Source of the DNA: a virus
Virus record (IMG/VR): IMGVR_UViG_3300012929_000026
Span: 1-49,611 of that record
Length of the DNA stretch: 49,611 nucleotides
Reading direction: 5' to 3' (one strand)
Under the pieces are notes generated by a model. That model was not told where the DNA came from, searched no databases, and saw only the letters and a program-made list of their open reading frames with translations. Of the stretch, positions 7,578 through 16,307 are shown piece after piece (the first letter of the stretch is position 1; the number at the start of each line of letters is the position of its first letter). Made by a program: the position numbers and the translations under genes.

Positions 7578-8630
7578 TTAAGTACCTGAGGTAGGAGTTC
7601 CTAGAACCGGAGTTACAAGTGTAGGAGAAGTTGCAAAAACATTCGCTCCAGAACCAGTCTCATCAGTCATGGCTGTAGCAAGATTTGCACTACTCGGAGT
7701 AGCTAAGAAAGTAGCTACACCCGCTCCTAGCCCGCTCACTCCAGTCGAAATGGGAAGACCTGTAGTATTAGTCAAAGTTCCAGACGCAGGCGTTCCCAAC
7801 GCTGGAGTAACTAAAGTAGGAGATGTAGCTCTAACAACCGAACCAGTTCCAGTATTGGCAGTAGCTGCTAGTCCATTGATTAAAAAACTATTACCAGCTC
7901 CTGCTGTATCGTAAGTCTTATTTGTTAGAGTGTCTGTAGTAGCTTTGCCGACTAATGTGTCTGTCGATGTAGGGAGAGTTAATGTTCCTGTATTAATTAT
8001 AGACGAAATAGTAGGAGTTACATAAGTACCGTTAGTCACTGTCTTACCAGTAAATGTAAGAGCAGAAGGTAAACTAGTAGTAGGATTACCACTAACACCA
8101 TCGCCATTAGTGACTGCAATTTCATTAGCAGTCCCTGTGACTGTTCTAGTCGCTGCAGTACCGGCACCAGTACGTGATATTAATCCTGTGGTAGACAGCG
8201 CTGCAACAGCATTTAAATCATCATCGCTAATTCCAACGGTGACTGTACCTGGAACAGACGGAGTACCTGGCCCACTATCTATTACAGATATATTATTTCC
8301 AGCAGATAATATACGTTCTTGAGTTAAAGTCGAATTAGGAGACAATGTAACATAAGAACCGGTAACCACTCCGCCTGCATTTAATGCACCTATAGTATTG
8401 TTAAACTGTCCAAATGTTACAGGCTCTTGATCTGTCGTAGCGTCTATAAGATTTATAATCTTCTTTGAATTCATATCCAAAGGAGTATTCATCTGATTAG
8501 GAGCAGTACCATCTCTGGACAAAGTATTATCCATGGCAGCTCTAGTAAACGCATTATTATTGTTTATAGCCGAGACTACCGTAGATTCGTTCTGAAGATT
8601 ATCTATATTTTGTAGAGATATTTTAGTCAT
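7578..8630 (-). CDS. Tail fibre protein, N-terminal part (interrupted by apparent frameshift)
   Basis: 350 residues, Thr/Ser/Gly/Ala-rich and low in charge, typical of fibre shafts. It contains internal repeats of the form ATSPTLVTPALGTPASGTLTNTTGLP (listed in part), twice, the second copy being cut at LGTPTSGT by TAA at 7580-7578. In the first copy the codons after SGT read TTG ACT AAT; in the second the DNA reads T-A ACT AAT, one base short, after which the -1 frame continues as LTNCTGLP into the glycine-rich gene. So this looks like a fibre gene split by a one-base loss, a sequencing error, or a recoding site. Start overlaps the stop of the collar gene (TAATG). Confidence 0.75.
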   Translation of the reverse strand: MTKISLQNIDNLQNESTVVSAINNNNAFTRAAMDNTLSRDGTAPNQMNTPLDMNSKKIINLIDATTDQEPVTFGQFNNTIGALNAGGVVTGSYVTLSPNSTLTQERILSAGNNISVIDSGPGTPSVPGTVTVGISDDDLNAVAALSTTGLISRTGAGTAATRTVTGTANEIAVTNGDGVSGNPTTSLPSALTFTGKTVTNGTYVTPTISSIINTGTLTLPTSTDTLVGKATTDTLTNKTYDTAGAGNSFLINGLAATANTGTGSVVRATSPTLVTPALGTPASGTLTNTTGLPISTGVSGLGAGVATFLATPSSANLATAMTDETGSGANVFATSPTLVTPVLGTPTSGT

Positions 8631-9547
8631 TAAGTTTTAACACAAGTCATTACGACTATACTTGCAGGTCTAGTTTCTGTTCCACCGTTAGAAGAAGATG
8701 TAAAAGAATATGTATGTTGATGGTTAGCGCTTATACCTCCAGTATTACCACTAAATGTATGGTTATGATCAATATTCTGAGCAGACGTAAGCGTCGCCGC
8801 ATCTGAAAGGCCTCGATCACTACCACTATTTATGCCTCCATTAAAAATAGCAAGAGCAGGATGTAGGTAAGTAGTCTGGACTACTGAATTCGCACTCATA
8901 GCGCTAGTTGTACCGCTGAAAGTATGCGAATGGTCTATATTTGCATTACTGGTAGTTCCGGAACCAGTATGTGTATGTGCTTGGTTCTGATCCGCTTGAA
9001 GCTGACCGACAGCGGTTGTAGACGTTCGAGACCGACGATATCTGCCTGCAGCAGACACGTTAGGAAGTCGGACTGTCCCTGTATTCAGAAGCCAAGGAGA
9101 TGTCACGACTGTCGCCGTTCCTGTCGAACTGGCGTTGGCGGACAGAGTAATCTGGGTACCAGAGTCGATGCTCAAAATGGTAACACCAGACGCGATGCCT
9201 GTCCCAAACGCATAATACCCGACACGCATGTTTGCGGTCGAGCTGAGAGAAGTTATAATCGGGCTGCCGCTTACACGGGTACCCGACATTTGGATTGTCA
9301 TAACACTATAAAGAGCCGAGTAAGTGGTAGTGTTAATATCACTCCCGTCAAGCTCTAACCAACCGTCTTGAACGACTGGCCAAGTAAAGTCGGCGATCAT
9401 GCCGGTGAAAGACGATGTGCCTACGTTAGACCAGTTACCGCTCCCGGTACCATTCGATACGTAGACTGTACCTAGCGGTGCAACTTCTACACCTTTAGGT
9501 TCGTGAAGTTGTGAGCCAGTCAATGTGGCATGTGAAACGTTTGCCAT
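8630..9547 (-). CDS. Tail collar/fibre protein with phage collar domain
   Basis: 305 residues. After an N-terminal region, residues about 48-75 (GMIADFTWPVVQDGWLELDGSDI in outline) and 150-190 (LLNTGTVRLPNVSAAGRYRRS) match the phage tail collar / Mdp-type domain, which has the pattern P-x-G-W-L-x-C/L-D-G then LPNxxGR. Several His-rich motifs (AHTHTGSG, DHSHTFSG, DHNHTFSG, NHQHTYSF) are typical of metal-coordinating fibre shafts such as T4 gp12. It likely forms a trimeric short fibre or collar for host recognition. Good spacing from the terminator just upstream implies it starts a new transcription or translation unit. Confidence 0.8.
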   Translation of the reverse strand: MANVSHATLTGSQLHEPKGVEVAPLGTVYVSNGTGSGNWSNVGTSSFTGMIADFTWPVVQDGWLELDGSDINTTTYSALYSVMTIQMSGTRVSGSPIITSLSSTANMRVGYYAFGTGIASGVTILSIDSGTQITLSANASSTGTATVVTSPWLLNTGTVRLPNVSAAGRYRRSRTSTTAVGQLQADQNQAHTHTGSGTTSNANIDHSHTFSGTTSAMSANSVVQTTYLHPALAIFNGGINSGSDRGLSDAATLTSAQNIDHNHTFSGNTGGISANHQHTYSFTSSSNGGTETRPASIVVMTCVKT

Positions 9548-9566
9548 TATAATCCTTTATAAAGAG

Positions 9567-9588
9567 AAGGGGGCTGTTACACCCCCTT
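9567..9588 (-). terminator. Hairpin terminator after capsid genes
   Basis: Perfect 7-bp stem (AAGGGGG / CCCCCTT) with an 8-base loop, right after the stop of the head protein gene at 9592 on the leftward transcript. The downstream tract is U-rich but mixed (CTCTTTATAAAGG), so termination may be partial, leaving head genes expressed above fibre genes, as T7 does with its terminator after gene 10. Confidence 0.65.
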
Positions 9589-9591
9589 ATC

Positions 9592-10086
9592 TTATGGCCT
9601 GTAGTAACGAATTCGGACGCGAACAACACCAGCTGTAAAGTTGGCAGTGTTAACACGAATTGTTATATGATTTACGCTTGCAGTCGTAGTACCGACTAAA
9701 GCACCGACAAAAGAGTCACCAGCTTTGGTAACGACTGTCTTAGCGCCGACTGGCGTGACACTTCCCACAGGGAAGGCTGCCAGAAAAGCGGTTGCACTTG
9801 TAACGGTAGTACGGTCTGTACGCATTAGACCTAAGTCGAAGGTCGCCGTCGCACCTACGCCTACTGTATCAACATAAGTCTCTACTTCCTGAATACGCAT
9901 ACCGGCAGGAATAACTGTCGTGTCATCCACGATATAGTTAGTCGCACCGAAAGCATATGAAGGAAGATTTAGAACGACTTCGACTTCTCGAAGTTCGCCA
10001 TAGGTCTTATATTCACCAGCAACCTTAGGTGTTGCAGTTTCCGGTCCAATCTTGACGTACAGGCCGGCATTATCTAAATAACCCAT
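9592..10086 (-). CDS. Head decoration or minor head protein (164 aa)
   Basis: 164 residues, beta-rich with many Val, Thr, Gly and Ala, acidic N-terminus, ending VRVRIRYYRP. It follows the major capsid gene by 10 bases and has a strong ribosome site (GGAGG before ATG at 10086). Abundant small residues and absence of helices suit a capsid-decorating or fibre-base beta-sandwich. No named family recognised; the call rests on position between the capsid gene and a terminator. Confidence 0.6.
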   Translation of the reverse strand: MGYLDNAGLYVKIGPETATPKVAGEYKTYGELREVEVVLNLPSYAFGATNYIVDDTTVIPAGMRIQEVETYVDTVGVGATATFDLGLMRTDRTTVTSATAFLAAFPVGSVTPVGAKTVVTKAGDSFVGALVGTTTASVNHITIRVNTANFTAGVVRVRIRYYRP

Positions 10087-10096
10087 AATGACCTCC

Positions 10097-11056
10097 TTAC
10101 GTCAGTGTACCGACGTCTGTGAGAACAACACAAAGATTCTCAGGGCGGAAGACCTGTACACCATATTCGCATATAGTCAGGAATTCCTCTTGCTGAAGAT
10201 CTTTATTGAAATCAGAGAAGACGGTAGGCATTTGGCGGAAAGCAGCGATGAACGGTATCGCGGGACCTGGGTCAGCGGAGAAGAAGAGGTTAGCAACACC
10301 AGTCGTAGTCGACCGAGCGTTGATAGTCTCTGCAATACCACCTGCAAGGTAGTTTGATACGTAGACATCGAAGCCTGCGATATTGAAACGGAACTGGAAG
10401 CCCGAAACGAGCCCTTCGTTCGTCATGTTACCCCACTTCGGAAGCGGCGTCAGCAAATTGATTGCGTTCGTCGAATTCTCGAAAGCGTAGGCAACTGATG
10501 GGTCTACGATAGCTACAAGGTTCCTCATTGGAACGTTCGCCTTGCGGAGAGCGTATTCAGCGAGGAAGAAATCCTTGACAGTCATCGTCTGACCCGTACC
10601 AGAACCAACCCAGCGATGTTGCGCTGTGTTAATCAAATTCTGGTTAGATGCAGTTTGTGAAGCATTGGCTCGGTTAAATACCCGAGTCTCAAAGCCTTTC
10701 ATGAGGGCACGATGTTGTTCGGGGGCGAAGGCCGCTTGGACCTCTGCTGACCAGAACGAGTCACGTTTGAACTTAGCCGAAATGGAGTTGGCCGAATATT
10801 TATACTGATCGATAGCGAAGGTAAAATTACCTGTATCGAACTTCGTATATTTAATCGCTTGGCCTTCAGCGAAGTCCGCAGACTCAGCTGTACCCAATCG
10901 GGGAATGTTTAGTGTCGTACCATCCGGAAAGTCCGTGATTGTCCTAACAAACCGCATGGCGAACAGATCATCCTGAAACGCACGGGTGATATCCCGTGAA
11001 TATATGTTTGCACGAATGAGATGTTCATTGCTAGCAACTGTAAAGCCACTTGCCAT
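10097..11056 (-). CDS. Major capsid protein
   Basis: 319 residues. HK97-like capsid features: an N-arm (SNEHLIRANIYSRDITRAFQDD), an E-loop region rich in Thr/Asn (FPDGTTLNIPRLG, then YKYSANSISAKFKRDSF), a long spine helix (AEVQAAFAPEQHRALMKGFETR) and a P-domain/A-domain with RNLVAIVDPSVAYAFENS. Length is close to T7 gp10A (345). It is followed by a head protein and preceded by a scaffold-like gene, the standard order. Ribosome site AGGAGA lies shortly before the ATG. Confidence 0.9.
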   Translation of the reverse strand: MASGFTVASNEHLIRANIYSRDITRAFQDDLFAMRFVRTITDFPDGTTLNIPRLGTAESADFAEGQAIKYTKFDTGNFTFAIDQYKYSANSISAKFKRDSFWSAEVQAAFAPEQHRALMKGFETRVFNRANASQTASNQNLINTAQHRWVGSGTGQTMTVKDFFLAEYALRKANVPMRNLVAIVDPSVAYAFENSTNAINLLTPLPKWGNMTNEGLVSGFQFRFNIAGFDVYVSNYLAGGIAETINARSTTTGVANLFFSADPGPAIPFIAAFRQMPTVFSDFNKDLQQEEFLTICEYGVQVFRPENLCVVLTDVGTLT

Positions 11057-11070
11057 GTCAGTCTCCTAGT

Positions 11071-11865
11071 TTAATGACCAAGTTGATTCCAGTCGCCGTC
11101 TTGGAAGGCTTCGCCTAACGCGGCAGCGTCTTTAAACATTTGGTCTTGGAGTTTCGGATCACGATATCTGGTTGGATCAGTCTGCCTAATCTTTTGGTAG
11201 TAAGACCAAGTACGCTTGGGAGCGTTCGGAGCGAAGGGGTCACTTCTGTTCGTCGATTGAGGCGGAGCTTGAAAGACTTCACTCCGACGTTGACCGTCAA
11301 GTCCAAGGGTTCTGAAAAGAACCTGTGGATGCTTTCTGGCTAGGTCGTTGACGAAGTCTGGCGTTAGCTTCAGACTAGATATCTGTTGTTTGAGGGTACT
11401 GGCGTAGTTAGGCCCATACTCCTCGATGAGCTTAGCTTGGACGGTATTATAGTTTTGTTCTTCAAGTTCTTGCTGTTTATTTCGAGCAATCTCTTGTTGA
11501 ACAAGTCTCTGATAATCTTCCATGCTAAGGGTATCGGACTTGTCTTTATCCACGATCTGGGTATTGTCGTTGTTAGACTCCTTCGAAGCTTTAAACTGGT
11601 CGATAAGCTCCTTAAGGGAAGGTCCGGCGTTGTATTCATCTCTCAATTTCTTGTAGTCTTCACGAAGTTCATCGTGACGCTGTTTGAAATGATCGATATA
11701 CAAATCTCCTTCCACTTTTCCTTTCGCAATAGCTTTATACATGTCTTGTTCAGACGCATACTTACTACGATCGAATTTACCACCGGGTGCGGTGAGAATT
11801 TCTAGGGGGTCTTGGTCGGAGGGAATCTGGATTTGGTCGTCCTGATTAGTATCTAAAAGGTTCAT
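11071..11865 (-). CDS. Capsid assembly scaffolding protein
   Basis: 264 residues, acidic, Gln/Glu/Lys-rich and mainly helical, with disordered N-terminus (NLLDTNQDDQIQIPSDQDPLE) and a coiled-coil-prone centre (about 60-140). The position between portal and major capsid genes and the composition fit the internal scaffold (T7 gp9) that directs procapsid assembly and then leaves. A C-terminal patch with Lys/Arg (APKRTWSYYQKIRQTDPTRY) may contact the capsid. Overlaps the upstream small gene by four bases (ATGA). Confidence 0.85.
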   Translation of the reverse strand: MNLLDTNQDDQIQIPSDQDPLEILTAPGGKFDRSKYASEQDMYKAIAKGKVEGDLYIDHFKQRHDELREDYKKLRDEYNAGPSLKELIDQFKASKESNNDNTQIVDKDKSDTLSMEDYQRLVQQEIARNKQQELEEQNYNTVQAKLIEEYGPNYASTLKQQISSLKLTPDFVNDLARKHPQVLFRTLGLDGQRRSEVFQAPPQSTNRSDPFAPNAPKRTWSYYQKIRQTDPTRYRDPKLQDQMFKDAAALGEAFQDGDWNQLGH

Positions 11866-12125
11866 TTTGTTTCCTGTTGGTCTAGGTTGATAAGGTTTTT
11901 AATCTTTTGGAGCGTTGCTCGCTGTCCGTTCTTGTGAGCTTGTTTTGAAGCCCAGGAAGCGGACTCATAAGTATCGATGAGAAATTCGGATCGGTCTATT
12001 CCTTCTTCCTCTTCGGTTAATAGTTGAGTAAGCCTGTCAAGAACAAGTCTTGCTGAGACAAGGCTACTTTCGAATCTTTTCTTTTCTTCATCAGTCTGAA
12101 GATTTTTAACCCACGCGGTCTTCAT
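11862..12125 (-). CDS. Small helical protein between portal and scaffold (87 aa)
   Basis: 87 residues, highly charged and predicted helical (KNLQTDEEKKRFESSLVSARLVLDRLTQLLTEEEEG), no membrane segment. It overlaps the portal gene stop and the scaffold start by four bases each, so it is part of the head operon. Small proteins at this place occur in related podoviruses (T7 gp7-8 region) but without a fixed role; a portal- or scaffold-associated assembly factor is a guess. Confidence 0.65.
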   Translation of the reverse strand: MKTAWVKNLQTDEEKKRFESSLVSARLVLDRLTQLLTEEEEGIDRSEFLIDTYESASWASKQAHKNGQRATLQKIKNLINLDQQETK

Positions 12126-13936
12126 TGAGGTGGTTCCGCAGTCTGCATAGGCGGTTGAGGCACGGCGTTTAGATCATAATCACTGCCCATACCTGAAGCT
12201 GTCTGTGTCTGTTGAAGCGTTTGCTCTTGAAAAGCCTGTGCAAGACGTTGACCGTCAGCCTGTTCAGACAATGCTACGTATGGGAGAAAGATCTCTTCCT
12301 GCTCCATATTGAATGCTTTCTCGAAGAGTTTGCCCATCTTAATGCCCGAAATATGAGGTTGAACGATTTGGAACAACGGTGATTGCGCCATACTAGTCAA
12401 ATTCTGAATAAGTTCAGCTTGCTCTGCGAAGTGTCTTGCTGCGACTGGACGAATACGTCCGATGCCGGTAATATCTTCGACAGTCAAAGACCTAAACGAT
12501 GCGGCCTTCAGATCGTCATCGAAGACCTTGATCGTAGTCACACCCGTCAAATTACGTCTAGCTAGTTCAAGCATGGCGTTAAGGACAGGCTCTACGATTT
12601 GCTCTTCGAATTGTCTTATCTTGTTTTGAAATACACGGCTGGCAGCATTCTCTAACCGCTGAACTTCGTATTTAGTCTTCTCACCGGGACTCCTAAAGCC
12701 CATTGCTTCCTTAGGCGCACCTGACATCTCCTCCATCATATTCATCAGCATGCCAATGTCTTGCACAAGCTGTTGGACATTGATGTTGGGTTGGATGAGA
12801 TTTACATCGCCTTCTTCAGACGTATAAATCTTCTCACCGGGCTGCCAAGTAAAGTCTTCGACGAAACCTTGAATCTTCTGGACAGGATATGTACTAAGAT
12901 CCATCATATCGGCTTTCATATTTTCCATATGATCTATCCGATACTGCATTCCAATCAGGTTTGCGAGAGGACCCATTCCCCACAGATTGTCTTGACGACG
13001 ACGCCATGGAGCATGGAAGATGGGAGGATAACCGAAGAAAGAAGGATTAGGTTTCTTACCGAGAAGCTTATGTCTGTCTACGACAGTAATGACATGATTC
13101 TTATAAAACTCCCCGCTCTCTTTGTCATAAAGATCCCCATAGAAAGTGAGAATTTCGACCGTATCTCCTTTAAGGTATTCTTGGAAAGATGTGAAACCAT
13201 CGACAGTATAAAGATTATCTTGCTGTTGCCAATCGCCGGGGTATGAATGCGCAGAACCACGTATTTCCTGAAGATACTTCCACAGTTCTTCGTACTCATC
13301 CATGTTCTCTGGAGTAGACATTCTACCCATCAGTTCTTTCAATTCACCGATTGAGATTACACTCTTGATAATCTTGGGAGAGATTTGGAAGCTCTCGGCG
13401 GTAGGGTTCATAACTATGTCGAGAGGTGAGATACGTCTGACGGCAGGTCCGACATATCCTGTCTGGATATTATTGTCTTGTTCTACTCTCTGATCAATCC
13501 AATCGACTGTGACTATACAATTACCGTAATCGATGTAGTCTAGAATGACTTTATCCATCTCAGCTTTGAACGAAGGTTGTTCCATCACCCATTGCATATA
13601 GTTAGTAATAGCGTCACGCTTACGTTTGCTGTCAGCGTTTTTCTCGTTCGCTTCCCAGACAATGGGAACTCGGTTGGGGAACTCAGTGGCTGAATAATTA
13701 CTGTACAGATTGTCTCTGATTTGGCATAACTTAGGGATAGTAGTCTTATTCTTCCAAGGAAGACTAGAATTACTTGTATGGCTAGTATCCGTTGCAAAGA
13801 TATAGCGACGGATCTCTTCCCATTCGAGGGAAGCGACACGACGCATATTCTGCCACGTCTGATACTTCTCGGTTATCCTAGTAGCCATACGGTCTGGAGT
13901 AATGACGCTATCGACTTGAACTACGGTACCAGTCAT
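12122..13936 (-). CDS. Portal protein (head-tail connector, T7 gp8-like)
   Basis: 604 residues. Features of podovirus connectors: the N-terminal RRVASLEWEEIRRYIFATDTS, central HAPWRRRQDNLWGMGPLANLIGMQYRIDHMENMKADMMD region, the crown/wing helices (FRSPGEKTKYEVQRLENAASRVFQNKIRQFEEQIVEP in outline), and a Gln-rich C-terminus. It would form the dodecameric DNA channel and docking site for terminase. Slightly longer than T7 gp8 (536). Start ATG overlaps the stop of a tiny basic gene (TGATG). Confidence 0.88.
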   Translation of the reverse strand: MTGTVVQVDSVITPDRMATRITEKYQTWQNMRRVASLEWEEIRRYIFATDTSHTSNSSLPWKNKTTIPKLCQIRDNLYSNYSATEFPNRVPIVWEANEKNADSKRKRDAITNYMQWVMEQPSFKAEMDKVILDYIDYGNCIVTVDWIDQRVEQDNNIQTGYVGPAVRRISPLDIVMNPTAESFQISPKIIKSVISIGELKELMGRMSTPENMDEYEELWKYLQEIRGSAHSYPGDWQQQDNLYTVDGFTSFQEYLKGDTVEILTFYGDLYDKESGEFYKNHVITVVDRHKLLGKKPNPSFFGYPPIFHAPWRRRQDNLWGMGPLANLIGMQYRIDHMENMKADMMDLSTYPVQKIQGFVEDFTWQPGEKIYTSEEGDVNLIQPNINVQQLVQDIGMLMNMMEEMSGAPKEAMGFRSPGEKTKYEVQRLENAASRVFQNKIRQFEEQIVEPVLNAMLELARRNLTGVTTIKVFDDDLKAASFRSLTVEDITGIGRIRPVAARHFAEQAELIQNLTSMAQSPLFQIVQPHISGIKMGKLFEKAFNMEQEEIFLPYVALSEQADGQRLAQAFQEQTLQQTQTASGMGSDYDLNAVPQPPMQTAEPPQ

Positions 13937-14067
13937 CAGAGATTTTTCAATTTCTTGGAGACTCGTTTCAAATCACTCTTTGAAATGTCTCCTTTCTTAG
14001 TGAGCTTTTTCGCATTAGTTAAAGCAGATTTAGCCGTTTTAAATGTTTGTGTCTTAGGTTTTGCCAT
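13936..14067 (-). CDS. Small basic protein (43 aa)
   Basis: 43 residues with 13 Lys/Arg and few acidic residues (KPKTQTFKTAKSALTNAKKLTKKG). It tiles perfectly: ATG overlaps the stop of the upstream membrane peptide (TAATG) and its TGA overlaps the portal ATG (TGATG). Strong basic charge suggests nucleic-acid or capsid-interior contact, but nothing else supports a function. Confidence 0.6.
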   Translation of the reverse strand: MAKPKTQTFKTAKSALTNAKKLTKKGDISKSDLKRVSKKLKNL

Positions 14068-14162
14068 TAGTGGTAACCAATCCCGAATAGTATATCCATA
14101 GCCTTATAGGCTAGAATGGCACCTATGATGACTAAGACAGCTATGACTGCGAATTCTCTCAT
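14067..14162 (-). CDS. Single-span membrane peptide (31 aa)
   Basis: 31 residues, almost entirely one membrane helix (EFAVIAVLVIIGAILAYKAMDILFGIGYH in outline). Its ATG overlaps the terminase stop (ATGA) and its TAA overlaps the next ATG. The perfect stop-start overlaps on both sides argue that it is a real gene. Position in the packaging module and single helix recall small lysis or spanin-like peptides of T7 relatives; not proven. Confidence 0.55.
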   Translation of the reverse strand: MREFAVIAVLVIIGAILAYKAMDILFGIGYH

Positions 14163-15724
14163 GCTACACCGCCATAACGGCTGTGGTATTGATACACGGG
14201 TTGGGCTTCCTTTTGATGTCTAAATAAATCGACTGGTGCAGTCGCGAAATCTATGGCAGACGCTAAAGCGTCTTTGATGTCGTCATGGGCTGGATTAGCG
14301 AAGAGTAGCTCTTCTTCCAGCGCCTGGATATTGCCACCAGTATAATGGTAAATTTGTTGATTAGTATATTTAGGTTCTAAGATAGCAAAGATCCTCTCCT
14401 CTTTAGAACCCTGCCAACGGCTTGGCCGGTACTCGTCTACACTAAGGGATAAGCCTAGCGGACGGATGTAATTCTCTTTCAGGTCGTTGACAAGAACTTG
14501 CTGTGCGACGGAGACCTCGGCCCTGATCTTTCGGAATCCCCACTTTTCGTATAACTTGAGGATCCGTTTGAAGTATTCCGACGGTTGCGCCGTCTTGAAT
14601 CTGTCGATTTCGAAGATGTAGTAGTTATGATTTCCGTCAACTCCTAGTACGACTACGCATGAGTAGTCTGCGTTTTTCTGGGTACTGTATGCGAAGTCTA
14701 CAGCGGCGACGACATTAAGTCGATTACCTTTGTAGTTCCAAGCCCCATCTCTTCGAGATAAGAAAGCCTGATCGTAGTATTGAAAAAGATTCCTATTAAT
14801 AGGAGAACTGTCAACGTCATGAGGATCATTATAGTACTGGGCTCGAAAATGGACTTTATTAATATACTGAGCCCGCTTTTGGGCGAGGATTCGATCATTG
14901 AATCCGAACCACTTGCCATCAGAGCGTTGTTGTAAAGGCCATAGGAACTCACCAGTGCCGTCGCCTGCCGTTTCAACTGGGTGCTCTTTAACTTCGAAGA
15001 GCTGCACCTTGTCGATAATGTTTCCAAACTCGTCGTGTGTTTCAATTTCCATCTCCAGTAACGTATTGTACAAATCCTTTGGATGGTATCGTGTACCTAC
15101 GACCCATTCGCGGGAATTTACACTCTCGACCGAAGAGAGAAGACCGTACTGGTCTCTTACTTTACTTCGTCCTTCTTCGAGGTACGCGTTGCTTTGTACC
15201 ACCACATCGTCAAGGACGGCGATATCGCAATGCATGCCAACAATGTTACTAGTAAGTCCAGCAGTGAAGATTGAAGGATCTCGAATACTCTCCTCTTTTC
15301 GACGGGGATGGTCGAGAGAGATTTCTCTCTCCGTCCACTTCTCTCGTTTAGCCTCTTCTCGATTAACCATGTCTGGCCAGTACAGACGATAAGTATCGTC
15401 GGTGAAGATGTCTTTGATGAACTTCAACTGCTTGGTAGCTAAGTTTGAAGTACTGGATATGTATAGAACCCGCAATGTCGGGTCTTTGGTTAGTTCCCAC
15501 GCTACACGGTAAGCTACGAGGGCAGACTTCATGTGGTCGCGTGGAAGCAGTAGCAGCTGATGCGGTCTAGCGTTTGAGGAAGTCCACCAACGTATTATTT
15601 CACGGTGGATATTTCCTAACAGACGCTTAGGGTGTACCAGCTTGATGAACTCTTCGAGAGAAGACTCAGCTAAAAGCCGACGCTCGTCTCGTCTTTGTTC
15701 AGTGTCTGTCTTTAGTTTTCTCAT
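14159..15724 (-). CDS. Terminase large subunit (T7 gp19-like)
   Basis: 521 residues. ATPase domain: adenine/Walker A region LLLPRDHMKS at about residues 57-67 (the divergent P-loop of podovirus terminases), Walker B IAVLDDVV around 168-175 with the paired Asp. RNase H-like nuclease domain: VVAAVDFAYSTQKNADYSCVVVLG around residues 340-365, with the first catalytic Asp in VDFA, and further acidic residues downstream. It packages the genome into procapsids through the portal and cuts concatemers. The 5' end overlaps the small gene at 15699-15995 by 26 bases. No partner small subunit is evident by sequence. Confidence 0.9.
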   Translation of the reverse strand: MRKLKTDTEQRRDERRLLAESSLEEFIKLVHPKRLLGNIHREIIRWWTSSNARPHQLLLLPRDHMKSALVAYRVAWELTKDPTLRVLYISSTSNLATKQLKFIKDIFTDDTYRLYWPDMVNREEAKREKWTEREISLDHPRRKEESIRDPSIFTAGLTSNIVGMHCDIAVLDDVVVQSNAYLEEGRSKVRDQYGLLSSVESVNSREWVVGTRYHPKDLYNTLLEMEIETHDEFGNIIDKVQLFEVKEHPVETAGDGTGEFLWPLQQRSDGKWFGFNDRILAQKRAQYINKVHFRAQYYNDPHDVDSSPINRNLFQYYDQAFLSRRDGAWNYKGNRLNVVAAVDFAYSTQKNADYSCVVVLGVDGNHNYYIFEIDRFKTAQPSEYFKRILKLYEKWGFRKIRAEVSVAQQVLVNDLKENYIRPLGLSLSVDEYRPSRWQGSKEERIFAILEPKYTNQQIYHYTGGNIQALEEELLFANPAHDDIKDALASAIDFATAPVDLFRHQKEAQPVYQYHSRYGGVA

Positions 15725-15995
15725 GTCTTATAAATCCATCTCCATGAGAAAGCTCGTCTACACGTCTCTCCATAATGTTGATGCGACTGTCTTGGACAGC
15801 CACTTGAGTAAGTACTTTACCGAGGCTGGTAAAGGCTTCGGTTAAAGCTTTATGACTTTCTTGAAGGTAATGAATGTCATGCTTGACAATGACGATATCC
15901 CCCTTCATACTATACAGAAGAGCCATGGTTGAACCGACGACACCAAGGATCGTCAGAATATTACCAATAGATATGGAATATTCGATAAGAGGCAT
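15699..15995 (-). CDS. Membrane-anchored coiled-coil protein (spanin-like candidate)
   Basis: 98 residues: an N-terminal membrane helix (about 7-28, ISIGNILTILGVVGSTMALLYS) followed by a predicted coiled coil (about 35-85, VKHDIHYLQESHKALTEAFTSLGKVL, then INIMERRVDEL). This layout matches an inner-membrane spanin (Rz-type), and T7 also encodes its Rz gene just before the large terminase gene. No outer spanin lipoprotein could be identified next to it, so other membrane roles remain possible. Its 3' end overlaps the terminase start. Confidence 0.55.
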   Translation of the reverse strand: MPLIEYSISIGNILTILGVVGSTMALLYSMKGDIVIVKHDIHYLQESHKALTEAFTSLGKVLTQVAVQDSRINIMERRVDELSHGDGFIRHEKTKDRH

Positions 15996-15997
15996 AG

Positions 15998-16023
15998 AAG
16001 AAAGGGACTTTCGTCCCTTCTTT
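15998..16023 (-). terminator. Hairpin between small late genes
   Basis: Stem AAAGGGAC / GTCCCTT(C) around a TTTC/GAAA loop, extendable by flanking A-T pairs (AAG...CTTT). On the leftward strand the loop is GAAA, a stable GNRA tetraloop, and the 3' side ends TTTCTTCT. It lies after the stop of the 16022-16303 gene. Partial terminator or RNA-processing/stabilising hairpin. Confidence 0.55.
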
Positions 16024-16303
16024 ATTTGGCTGGAGTATTAGCCGTTACAGCGTCAGCCATATGCTGGGTATTAGCATCAAGCTGATCGATCACTGCCTGG
16101 ATAGCTGCAGGATCATTCTGAGCCTGAGCGTCTTTTAACTGTTGGGAGACACCTTGGAGGAGAGTGGTAACACTCGCATCGACGTCAGTATTCCTCTGGA
16201 CAGCATCACGTAGTTCTTGCATTGTAGCCATAATTTTATCTACTTTCTTGATTAGTTTAGTCAGACCTGGTTCATCATGATGATGATATATATGCAGGTC
16301 CAT
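16022..16303 (-). CDS. Coiled-coil protein (93 aa), unknown
   Basis: 93 residues: a His-rich N-terminus (MDLHIYHHHDEPG), then helical segments with the recurring phage pattern ELRDAVQRNTDVDASVTTLLQGVSQQL (in part), DPAAIQAVIDQLDANTQHMADAV and a terminal NTPAK. Proteins with this N-T-D/E-V-D...DPAAIQAVIDQL pattern are common in phages and prophages, often near packaging or tail genes, without known function. An Asp-rich or scaffold-like role is only a guess. Confidence 0.7.
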   Translation of the reverse strand: MDLHIYHHHDEPGLTKLIKKVDKIMATMQELRDAVQRNTDVDASVTTLLQGVSQQLKDAQAQNDPAAIQAVIDQLDANTQHMADAVTANTPAK

Positions 16304-16307
16304 GGGT

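Noticed and set aside
7570-7590. Programmed -1 frameshift slippery site
   Set aside because: The sequence ACT-TAA has no canonical X-XXY-YYZ heptamer and no clear stimulatory pseudoknot after it; a base loss is simpler. Not fully excluded.
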